From NCBI GenBank assembly GCA_002304785.1, contig DBMG01000071.1:1-25675 (forward strand): 25,675 nt of DNA. The letters run 5' to 3'. Of the stretch, positions 8,295 to 14,870 are shown one piece after another. Made by a program: the position numbers and the translations under genes. Positions within the stretch are counted from its first letter, which is position 1. Each line of letters begins with the position of its first letter. Source of the stretch: Candidatus Accumulibacter sp. UBA704. Lineage in GTDB: Bacteria; Pseudomonadota; Gammaproteobacteria; Burkholderiales; Rhodocyclaceae. The notes under the pieces were generated by a model. That model was not told where the DNA came from and did not search any database. It saw only the letters and a program-made list of their open reading frames with translations.

Positions 8295-8434
8295 CCACCA
8301 TTTCCAATCGAACGCTTGCAGGTATTTGCATACTGATTGCTTTTGTAGTGCTGCAAATTTGTGCGGTGATCCGGGTGCGGCGTGATCGCAAATCGAAGGC
8401 TTCTGCGAAGACCCCCTCGATGATCAGAAGGTAA
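8288..8434 (+). CDS. Small 48-aa single-pass membrane protein
   Basis: Unrecognised protein. Residues 9-29 form one strongly hydrophobic segment (ending VVLQICAVI), directly followed by RVRRDRKSKASAK, a positive cluster that predicts the C-terminus stays in the cytoplasm. A GGAAG motif five bases upstream and a 7-nt overlap with the preceding 26-aa gene suggest coupled translation. It is similar in size to small single-TM subunits or regulators such as KdpF but does not share the KdpF sequence as I know it. It ends 14 bp before the end of the convergent DUF2934-like gene. Its position under a KdpE-like element makes it a candidate target of the adjacent two-component system. Confidence 0.55.
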   Translation: MLTTISNRTLAGICILIAFVVLQICAVIRVRRDRKSKASAKTPSMIRR

Positions 8435-8448
8435 CGACCTGTTGGAAG

Positions 8449-8676
8449 TCAATCGTTGCCGGCAGGGCTGAATCCGCGTTCCGCTTCCTGCAAATCGTCC
8501 AGCTCCATTTCAGCACGCTGCTCGAAGTCCTGTCGTTGCGCGATGTAGTAGGCGGCTATGGAAACCCATCGGCGGCGTACTTCTTCAGCCCTGTCGAAAC
8601 GAATTGTCGATGTCGTGTCGATTGGGGCAGTGTCTCGCTCGGCCGCCTCCATATTCACTCGGGCCAGTCCGGCCAT
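8449..8676 (-). CDS. DUF2934-like small soluble protein
   Basis: 75-aa acidic protein. Residues about 30-70 (VRRRWVSIAAYYIAQRQDF...DDLQEAERG) resemble DUF2934, a short helical domain of unknown function usually written as R-x-RAYEIWE...G-x2-x3-DWLEAE. The match is by eye and partial. The frame is open to an ATG at 8715, but the ATG at 8676 has a GGAG ribosome site 8 bases upstream, so I choose it. It reads leftwards from the second 37-bp element with a leader of roughly 140 nt, and converges with the 48-aa membrane protein gene. The two small transcription units thus face each other between two inward-pointing copies of the same promoter-like element, suggesting common control. Confidence 0.65.
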   Translation of the reverse strand: MAGLARVNMEAAERDTAPIDTTSTIRFDRAEEVRRRWVSIAAYYIAQRQDFEQRAEMELDDLQEAERGFSPAGND

Positions 8677-8756
8677 GAGTTGTTCTCCAGGTAACAATCG
8701 ATCAGGAAAAGGCATAAAACATCGGGTAGGTCCGGAAAATAGTCAAATATGTTCAT
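8655..8756 (-). CDS. Possible 33-aa ORF overlapping the start of the DUF2934-like gene
   Basis: Runs from the ATG at 8756 and begins MNIFDYFPDLPDVLCLFLID, with a hydrophobic middle and a tail rich in Trp, Pro and Asn. Its stop lies 20 bp inside the DUF2934-like gene in another frame. The only ribosome-like motif (AAAGGA) is about 12 bases upstream, which is long. It could be a translated leader that controls the downstream gene, or chance. Low confidence. Confidence 0.25.
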   Translation of the reverse strand: MNIFDYFPDLPDVLCLFLIDCYLENNSWPDWPE

Positions 8757-8818
8757 CGCAGGACCGTGTCCTTTACAAAAGCAGTAATCGGTGGCGCTGA
8801 TTCCTTCTCAGCTGTCTG

Positions 8819-8855
8819 GGATGCTAGAGGAACGGTTATAAATTCGCTATAAAAG
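8819..8855 (-). promoter_or_regulatory. 37-bp element copy 2: KdpE-like box plus -10 (leftward promoter)
   Basis: Reads on the minus strand as TTTATA-N5-TTTATA (hexamers 8853-8848 and 8842-8837, a perfect direct repeat at 11-bp spacing) followed by TAGCAT (8826-8821). It differs from copy 1 at only two positions, both inside the hexamers (G/A and C/T), and conservation ends just after the -10-like box. It points left toward the 33-aa ORF and the DUF2934-like gene. The identical spacing of hexamers and -10 box in both copies argues for a promoter rather than a random repeat. Confidence 0.6.
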
Positions 8856-8887
8856 CCCCGGCTCCCCTGGCCTTCGGTTTCCCGGGG
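8849..8887 (-). terminator. Candidate terminator downstream of the thioesterase gene
   Basis: On the minus strand, CCCCGG (8887-8882) can pair with CCGGGG (8861-8856), and CTTTTAT follows. It lies about 110 bp after the thioesterase stop. The T-run is short and shared with the 37-bp element, so this is only moderately supported. Confidence 0.35.
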
Positions 8888-8935
8888 TTGTATCGAATCT
8901 TCGCCCTGATATGGCGACGCTGCATCGTTGAGCAC

Positions 8936-8960
8936 ATCGCTGATGTGTTAGCGATTTTTA
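8936..8960 (+). terminator. Weak hairpin plus T-run reading rightwards
   Basis: ATCGCT (8936-8941) pairs with AGCGAT (8950-8955) around an 8-nt loop and is followed by five Ts on the + strand. No + strand gene ends here, so it may block antisense transcription into the thioesterase gene or be chance. Confidence 0.2.
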
Positions 8961-8997
8961 GGGAGTTGGATGCGGAAGAGATGCGCCGGCAGGTGGA

Positions 8998-9444
8998 TCA
9001 GCGCGAATCGGGTCTGTTCGCCAGACGAACCGCTTCGAGCTCCGTCTTCAATTTTCCGGGTATCGCGCTCTTGGCGTGGATTTTCGTGTCGTAGCAGACA
9101 AGTGTCGCTTCCGCTTCCGCGACGATGGCTCCATCCGCTTTTCGAACGATCCGATATGCGGTTGAGAATCTGTCCTCTTGAATCGAGGTGATTTTTACCC
9201 CAGTAACGACGACGTCGCCGAATCCAAGGGAAGCCTTGAACCGGCAACTTGTCGAACCCACCACGATTGTGGTGTCATCGGCCGAATCGCGGTCATACTT
9301 GCCGATGCATTGGTAGAGGGCTACTCGAGCGTTCTCGATATAGCGGAAGTACCATATGTTGTTGACGTGACCGTTCGGATCCAGCTCTCCCCATACGACG
9401 GGCTGCTCAACGCTGATCGGATAGTCTTCAAGCACTTCAAGCAT
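8998..9444 (-). CDS. Acyl-CoA thioesterase, hotdog fold (4HBT/YbgC-FadM type)
   Basis: 148-aa single hotdog domain. The signature WGELDPNGHVNNIWYFRYIENAR (residues 18-40) is the helix and active-site loop of the 4-hydroxybenzoyl-CoA thioesterase family, with D22 as the expected catalytic acid. The later strands (SCRFKASLGFGDVVVTGVKI, SFTAYRIV-like) are typical of the fold. It hydrolyses an acyl-CoA thioester; the exact substrate cannot be read from sequence. The start at 9444 is chosen for a strong AAGGAG site five bases upstream. The frame extends another 46 codons, but those residues are low-complexity and unlike the family. It stands alone between two candidate terminators, so it is probably monocistronic. 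Confidence 0.88.
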   Translation of the reverse strand: MLEVLEDYPISVEQPVVWGELDPNGHVNNIWYFRYIENARVALYQCIGKYDRDSADDTTIVVGSTSCRFKASLGFGDVVVTGVKITSIQEDRFSTAYRIVRKADGAIVAEAEATLVCYDTKIHAKSAIPGKLKTELEAVRLANRPDSR

Positions 9445-9583
9445 CTTCACTCCTTCAGCGAAATCGCGATCGTTTCTTCGCGTGAATCGAGGTCTTTGGG
9501 GCGCTTTCGGGTCCACAAATTCTACGCCTGAGGCGCTCGGTAGCCGCATGCGATCCGCAATCATGGCGGCACCTCGGCCCATA

Positions 9584-9632
9584 CAAGAAAAAACCGCAGC
9601 AACAGCCTTCGGGTGAAGGCCGGTTGCTGCGG
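9584..9632 (-). terminator. Rho-independent terminator of the nfn-kor-ferredoxin operon
   Basis: On the minus strand, CCGCAGCAAC (9632-9623) pairs perfectly with GTTGCTGCGG (9603-9594) as a 10-bp stem with a GGCC-containing loop, followed by TTTTTTCTTG. This is a textbook intrinsic terminator 50 bp after the stop of the 730-aa gene, closing the five-gene operon. Confidence 0.88.
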
Positions 9633-9682
9633 CGGGTTGCGGTCAAACGCGTTGTTTGACCGCTCTTTCCGTGGATTGCGCG

Positions 9683-11875
9683 TTACATGAAGACTTCTGC
9701 CCGCTTGATCAGGTCTTCCAATCCGGCTTCATTCGCATTGCGCGGCTTGCCCGGATGGATGATTGCGACCTGGCAGTTCTCGGCGGCTTCGACGAGCTGG
9801 GCGTAGGTTCCGGCGTTGATGTCCTTGATGAAGGCCTGTTTGTTGCCGTCGTAGGCGAACATCTTGTCGTTGATGTTGATGCACTCGTTGCACGACGCGC
9901 AGCGTGCGGTTTCGATGTAGGCCTCGTCGGACGATTTTTCCGCTTCCTTTTCTGCCGGGGCACCTTCGGCAGTGGGCGCGACAGCGGCGAGAACTTGTGT
10001 CGGGACTGCTTCTAAGATGCTGGCCGCGGAGATGGCTTTGCTGCTTTCTTCCCAAGCCGATTTCTCCCGGGCCAGCAACCGCTCGGCGTGGGAGTTGTGG
10101 ATTCCGCCGAGTTCCTGCAGGCTGTTCCACATGGACAGGCAGCGGCGCGCTTCGCGAACGATCTTCTCGGTGACGATCACCTTCTGCAACTGGTTTTCAG
10201 GGTTGATCATCAACAGGGTGGGAACGCTCTCGATACGATCGATGCCGTCCCATTTGTCGCGGGCGATGATGTCGCCGGCGTCGGCCAGCGTATCGTTCCA
10301 GTGCGCTTTCGGTACCGCGCCGAAGAACTTGGCGTAGCGGGAATCGCAGGCGACGAAGTCGATGAGCGTGAAAGGCCGCTCGACCGTTTGCGTCTGGCAA
10401 TCGGCATCCTCAAGGACGAGCTTGTGAATGGGCCAGTCGAGTTCGGCCTGCGGATTCACCTTCAGCGAGAAACGCGATGCCCAGTCGTCTCCCGCGGTCG
10501 GGTCCATCGTGAAGGCCGGGAATACGCGCGATTCGAGCGCCGCCGCGCCGATCAGGTAGGGCGGCAACTGGCCGTGACCGCCGGCGATTCCCGAAAAGAC
10601 GCTGAACAGTGCGGGGCCTGAGCAATCCAGGCCGCGGACGATGCTGTCGCGCAATTGGTAGAGTGCCGAGGCAGGCGATTGCACCACGAACACGCCGGCC
10701 ATGCCCAGCGCCATGCGGGCCAATTGCCTGCTGCGCAGGGCAAAGGCCAGGTGGCCGTTGCTGATTGGCGATTCCTCGATGACGTCGTCGGTCTGGACGA
10801 GAACCTTGATTGGCAGGTTCAGCGACATGATCTCGGTGAGGGAACTCAGTTCCGCGCCCGGCAGCGTGTCTGCGTGGAGGCGTACGAGATAGTCGGGGAA
10901 GATAGCCATATCGCGGGGGTCGAGCCCGTTTTCACCGAAGGATTCGAAGAGGCGGTCATGCTTCGCTTCGCTGTACTCGCCCCTGACTTCCAGTTCTGCG
11001 ATGGCCACGGCCTTGGACAACTCGATGGCCTTGGGCAGACGGTCGCGGTAGGCCTTGATGGCGTCGTTGCACGAGTCGAAGGAGAAGACGTAAGGCTTGT
11101 TGTTGGAAGCCGGCGTCGGGAAGAACTGCTGCGATTTCAACGTTGTCAGCAGTCTTTCGATGCGTTTCTTGCGGTTTTTGGTCAGGTTTTCCTTCGGCGC
11201 CGACTTGGACAGGATGCGTGACATTGCATCGAAGTCGAACTGATCCATGGGGCCCGAACCAAAGGTGCGTTTCAGGTTGGCGGCGGTTCTTCCGGCGTTG
11301 GAGTTGGCGAAATCGGCCTGCAGGATCTCCGACAGTTTGAGGACCAGACGATTGACGATTTCGCCAAAGCGCTTGGATCGCTGCGTCTGAGCCAGCGCCC
11401 AGACATGCCCGATCAGGTGATAAGGCATGGAACCATTGCAGTCGACGACCTCGCCGTCCACCTTAAGGTTGGCACGCGCGCGGGAAAGACTGTCGGAGAT
11501 CTGTTTGTCCTCCTTGACCAGCGCCTTCGCGGCCTTGTCCCACAGGGCGGAGAGCAGTCCTTCCGTGCCGTTGGCCGCGTGGGCGCGGATGTGCTGCTCG
11601 AGGCGCAGCACATGCTTGCGGAGCCTGTCGGCATCGCTGCCGCGGGCGATTTTTTCGAGAATGCCGTCGATCAGTCCGGATAGCGATTCTACGCTGGCAC
11701 CGGCGGGCTGGTCCTTGACCAGTACCAGCGGAAAGTCGTAGCGCAACTGCGTGAGGTCCCGGTAGCCAGCGAAAAGTGCCGGACGCAGCTTGAGCCGGTC
11801 GATGGCATCCAGGTCTGAGGTATTTGTCTTTCCGGTCAGGAAAAACGCAACGTGGGCTTGCAGATCAGCTTCCAT
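9683..11875 (-). CDS. Large protein of unknown function with C-terminal single-cluster ferredoxin domain
   Basis: 730 aa. Residues about 1-610 form a soluble region that I cannot assign to a named catalytic family. It has well-ordered motifs such as SVFSGIAGGHGQLPPYL, FTMDPTAGDDWASRFSL and MWNSLQELGGIHNSHAER, and no obvious thiamine or flavin motif. An Ala/Pro/Glu linker (about 615-650) leads to a ferredoxin-like tail. There C659, C662, C665 (CX2CX2C) and C701 could bind one [4Fe-4S] cluster. It is the last gene of the operon, 105 bp after korB and ahead of a strong terminator. This suggests it is the electron acceptor or an extra subunit for the KorAB oxidoreductase. I recall similar proteins annotated loosely as ferredoxin or as pyruvate:ferredoxin oxidoreductase pieces; I do not rely on that. 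The start has a poor ribosome site. Confidence 0.85.
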   Translation of the reverse strand: MEADLQAHVAFFLTGKTNTSDLDAIDRLKLRPALFAGYRDLTQLRYDFPLVLVKDQPAGASVESLSGLIDGILEKIARGSDADRLRKHVLRLEQHIRAHAANGTEGLLSALWDKAAKALVKEDKQISDSLSRARANLKVDGEVVDCNGSMPYHLIGHVWALAQTQRSKRFGEIVNRLVLKLSEILQADFANSNAGRTAANLKRTFGSGPMDQFDFDAMSRILSKSAPKENLTKNRKKRIERLLTTLKSQQFFPTPASNNKPYVFSFDSCNDAIKAYRDRLPKAIELSKAVAIAELEVRGEYSEAKHDRLFESFGENGLDPRDMAIFPDYLVRLHADTLPGAELSSLTEIMSLNLPIKVLVQTDDVIEESPISNGHLAFALRSRQLARMALGMAGVFVVQSPASALYQLRDSIVRGLDCSGPALFSVFSGIAGGHGQLPPYLIGAAALESRVFPAFTMDPTAGDDWASRFSLKVNPQAELDWPIHKLVLEDADCQTQTVERPFTLIDFVACDSRYAKFFGAVPKAHWNDTLADAGDIIARDKWDGIDRIESVPTLLMINPENQLQKVIVTEKIVREARRCLSMWNSLQELGGIHNSHAERLLAREKSAWEESSKAISAASILEAVPTQVLAAVAPTAEGAPAEKEAEKSSDEAYIETARCASCNECININDKMFAYDGNKQAFIKDINAGTYAQLVEAAENCQVAIIHPGKPRNANEAGLEDLIKRAEVFM

Positions 11876-11980
11876 AAGTTGTAGCTATCTCGTCTAGTCG
11901 TTGTCGAAAGCGCGTCCCGCCGAGGCGATCATGATCGGTCTGCGGGAAGGGCCGTTGTATTTCAATTTTGTCTTCCTTGT

Positions 11981-12934
11981 TCAGACGGAGTACTTGTCGA
12001 GTTCCGCGTTGAAGTTCTTCTTGATCGCTTCCACCGTGCGTAGCGCGCCGCTGTGCCGCGTGTCTTCATAGCAGGCAACCTCACGGTTCTGGTAAAGGAT
12101 GCCGACCGGGATGATGTCCGTGTTGGAGGCGATCTCACGGGCCCGGTGGATGTCCAAGGGGTCGTGCTCCACCTGGTTCTTGTACACTCTGGAAAGCCCC
12201 TGGCTGATTTGCAGGCCGTTGGCGTGATGCAGCAACTGCACCCGTTCGGGATCCTGCAGCCACGGATCGAGCGACTTGGGCAGCCATTCCGGGCAACGCT
12301 GGATGATGCGCACGAAGGAGAATCCCTTGTGGTGGTAGGCGGCCTTGACGATCTCGTAGAGCGTTTCCGGGATCCAGTCCACCGCCTGGGCGATGAACGA
12401 GACATTGGACACGCCCAGGGAGACCGTCAGCGGGTTCAGCGCGTCGAGGTAGCTGCCGCGTGGCGTGGTGTTGCTTCTCGTGCCGATCGGCGAAGTCGGG
12501 GAAGCCTGCTTCTTGGTCAGGCCGTAGATCTGGTTGTCATGCAGAAACACGGTCATGTTCATGTTGTAGCGCAGGGCGTGGATCCAGTGCGCCGCACCGA
12601 TGCTGCAGCAGTCGCCGTCGCCCGTGTTGACGAAGACGGTGAGGTCGGGTCGGGACATCTTGACGCCTTCGGCGACCGGGAAGGCCCGGCCGTGGATGCC
12701 GTGGAAGCCGTAGGTCTTCATGTAGTGCGGGAAGCGGCTGGAGCAGCCGATGCCGGAGACGAAGACTGTCTTTTCGGGACGCAGACCTTCGTCGCGGCAC
12801 AGGCGTTGGACGGCGGTGAGGATGGCGTTGTCACCGCAGCCGGTGCACCAGCGGGGAACGCCGCTCTGATAGTCTTCCAGCGCCGACTGCTCCTTGTACA
12901 GGTCGAGCAGTTGTTTGGTGGCGGATAATTTCAT
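11981..12934 (-). CDS. korB: 2-oxoglutarate:ferredoxin oxidoreductase beta subunit
   Basis: Thiamine-diphosphate and [4Fe-4S] subunit of a 2-oxoacid:ferredoxin oxidoreductase, 317 aa. Seen in the sequence: the cluster ligands C30 and C33 (RWCTGCGDN), C64 (SGIGCSSR) and C214 (IIQRCPEW); the ThDP motif starting GDGDCCSIGAAHWIHA at G105 and ending at N134 in HDNQIYGLTKKQ; and the SPTSP stretch common in KorB. With KorA it converts 2-oxoglutarate plus CoA to succinyl-CoA, CO2 and reduced ferredoxin. It starts 9 bp after the korA stop. The family also includes pyruvate and branched-chain enzymes. The two-subunit (gamma-alpha fusion plus beta) layout and the motifs favour 2-oxoglutarate, but substrate is inferred. 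Confidence 0.93.
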   Translation of the reverse strand: MKLSATKQLLDLYKEQSALEDYQSGVPRWCTGCGDNAILTAVQRLCRDEGLRPEKTVFVSGIGCSSRFPHYMKTYGFHGIHGRAFPVAEGVKMSRPDLTVFVNTGDGDCCSIGAAHWIHALRYNMNMTVFLHDNQIYGLTKKQASPTSPIGTRSNTTPRGSYLDALNPLTVSLGVSNVSFIAQAVDWIPETLYEIVKAAYHHKGFSFVRIIQRCPEWLPKSLDPWLQDPERVQLLHHANGLQISQGLSRVYKNQVEHDPLDIHRAREIASNTDIIPVGILYQNREVACYEDTRHSGALRTVEAIKKNFNAELDKYSV

Positions 12935-12943
12935 GGTTTTCCC

Positions 12944-14821
12944 CTATTTCTCGAGTTTGGCCAGGAGTACTTGACGGATAGTGCGCGGCTTGACCGGCTG
13001 TCCCCGGACCTCGGTCCAGCAGTCGACATCGACCAGGTAACGCGAGCGCAGCAGGGTGGCCAGCGACGAATAGCGGCGGCTGTCCTCGTTGATCAGCTCG
13101 TCGTTCGGGTTGTCGCTCCAGTTGGTCTCGATGGTCAGCACCTTCTTGTAGCGCTGCATGATTTCCTTGATCCCCGGCTGCATGGGCTGCAGGAAACGCA
13201 GGTTGATTGAGGCGACCTTCTTGCCTTCGGCGCGCAGCCCTTCGACGGCTTCCTCGATGGCGCCCTTGGTGCTGCCCCAGCCGATCACCAGCAGGTCTCC
13301 CATTGGAGCGCCGAAGACTTCGGGCGGGAGGAGCGTTTTCTGCAGTGCGGCCAGTTTCAGGCTGCGGGCGCGCAGGCCTTCCTGGTTGATGTCCGGGTCG
13401 TAGGCGACGTGGCTGTCGCGGTCGTGCGCCAGGCCGGTGACGGTATGCATGCCGCCCGGTTGGCCCGGGATGAAGCGGCGGGCGATGCCGGTGACCGGAT
13501 CCCAGTCATAGGGCTTGGCGCCGGCCGGAACCGGACTCTGGTCGATCGGCGGTGCCATCCAGGACTCGGAGAACTGCGGCCGGTCGAACGGTTGTTGCGA
13601 CGAGGACAGGCTGGCGTCGCTGAGGATGACCACCACGGTGTTGAAGGTTTCGGCAATCCGCCGCGCGGTGATCACCGAGTAAAAGCAGTCCTCGATGGTG
13701 GCCGGGGCCATGACCACCTTCGGCGCGTCGCCGTGGCTGCCGTAGATGGTGGTAAGCAGGTCGCCCTGTTCCACCTTGGTCGGCTGGCCGGTACTCGGGC
13801 CGCCGCGCTGGACGTTGACCACGACCAGCGGAATCTCCGCCATGACGGCCAGGCCGATCGCTTCTTGCTTCAGCGAATAGCCCGGGCCAGACGTGATGGT
13901 CACGGTACATTTTCCGGCGTAGGAGGCGCCGATGGCGAATGCGCAAGCGGCAATTTCGTCCTCGGCCTGATGCACGATGCCGCCGACCTTCTCGAAGGCT
14001 TCCGAAAGATAGTGGGATGCCGAGGTGGCCGGGGTGATCGGGTACATGGCGCAGATGTCCATGCCCGAGGCCATCACGCCGAGCGCCAGCGATGTGTTGC
14101 CATTGATCGAAATCTGCTGCTTGCCGCTGGGTGTGGCCGGGATGCTGAAGCGGAAGTCGATATTGGCTTCCGCCCACTGGTGGCCGGCTTCCAGCAATTC
14201 GACGTTGGCGTCGATGACGCTCTTTTCCTTCTTGCCGAAAGTCAGGGCGATCTGGTCGCGCGCCATCTGCAGGTCGAAGCTGTAGATGTAGCAGAGAATG
14301 CCGAGGGCAAACATGTTCTTGCCACGCTTGGCGTTGGAAGTGAGCTTCAGGCACTCCTCTTCCATCGGAATTTCGACAACCTTGTAACCGGCCTTGATCA
14401 GACGTTCGTAAGCTTCAGTGTAAGATTTGACAATGTTTTGGTCGTTATGCGACCGCCACATGTTTTCCAGCAGGATGATGCAACCCGGCTTGAGTTCGCG
14501 GGCGTTGACCCGGCCGAGCAGCACCTGCTCGTTGAAGGCCACCACGAGGTCAGTTTCGTCGCCGCCGTTGGTGATATAACTGGAGCCGATACGGATGCGG
14601 TTGCCGCTGGCGCCGGCGACGCTACGTGCCGGTGGGCGGATCTCCGCGGGGATGATTTCCGTGGTCCAGATGCCGTTGCCCATGCGGGCGGCGATCGAAC
14701 CGAGTGACTGTCCGCAGCGCTGGGCGCCTTCGCCGGAATCACTGATGATTTCGACAATATGCTCCTTCAGCGTGGTACATGTCTTCTTGCCGGCTTTTTT
14801 CGTTACTTTCTTTGTGGTCAT
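12944..14821 (-). CDS. korA: 2-oxoglutarate:ferredoxin oxidoreductase alpha subunit (gamma-alpha fusion)
   Basis: 625 aa, the size of fused gamma-alpha KorA proteins such as the roughly 62-kDa Thauera subunit. A Lys-rich head (1-16) precedes the gamma domain (about 20-215, with SDSGEGAQRCGQSLG near its start). The pyrimidine-binding alpha domain (about 235-450) carries MYPITPATSASHYL, HQAEDEIAA, ITSGPGYSLKQEAIGLA, QRGGPSTGQPTKVEQGDLL and YGSHGDAPKVV. A C-terminal transketolase-C-like domain follows (IGWGSTKGAIEEAVEGL, ETNWSDNPNDEL). It works with KorB to oxidise 2-oxoglutarate in a reversible, low-potential reaction. It lies 49 bp downstream of the nfnB-like gene in the same operon. A long open frame on the opposite strand across it is a codon-usage shadow. 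Confidence 0.93.
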   Translation of the reverse strand: MTTKKVTKKAGKKTCTTLKEHIVEIISDSGEGAQRCGQSLGSIAARMGNGIWTTEIIPAEIRPPARSVAGASGNRIRIGSSYITNGGDETDLVVAFNEQVLLGRVNARELKPGCIILLENMWRSHNDQNIVKSYTEAYERLIKAGYKVVEIPMEEECLKLTSNAKRGKNMFALGILCYIYSFDLQMARDQIALTFGKKEKSVIDANVELLEAGHQWAEANIDFRFSIPATPSGKQQISINGNTSLALGVMASGMDICAMYPITPATSASHYLSEAFEKVGGIVHQAEDEIAACAFAIGASYAGKCTVTITSGPGYSLKQEAIGLAVMAEIPLVVVNVQRGGPSTGQPTKVEQGDLLTTIYGSHGDAPKVVMAPATIEDCFYSVITARRIAETFNTVVVILSDASLSSSQQPFDRPQFSESWMAPPIDQSPVPAGAKPYDWDPVTGIARRFIPGQPGGMHTVTGLAHDRDSHVAYDPDINQEGLRARSLKLAALQKTLLPPEVFGAPMGDLLVIGWGSTKGAIEEAVEGLRAEGKKVASINLRFLQPMQPGIKEIMQRYKKVLTIETNWSDNPNDELINEDSRRYSSLATLLRSRYLVDVDCWTEVRGQPVKPRTIRQVLLAKLEK

Positions 14822-14870
14822 AGGTGGCTATTCCAAAAACGCGGTTGAGCGGCAGGTGGATCGGTTACGA

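Noticed and set aside
8051..8855. Terminal inverted repeats of a small transposable element (MITE-like)
   Set aside because: The 37-bp copies have no visible target-site duplication outside them, no transposase lies between, and their internal hexamer/-10 layout fits promoters better. Not fully excluded.
13409..14707. 432-codon open frame antisense to korA
   Set aside because: Shadow of the korA codon bias; no ribosome site or domain.
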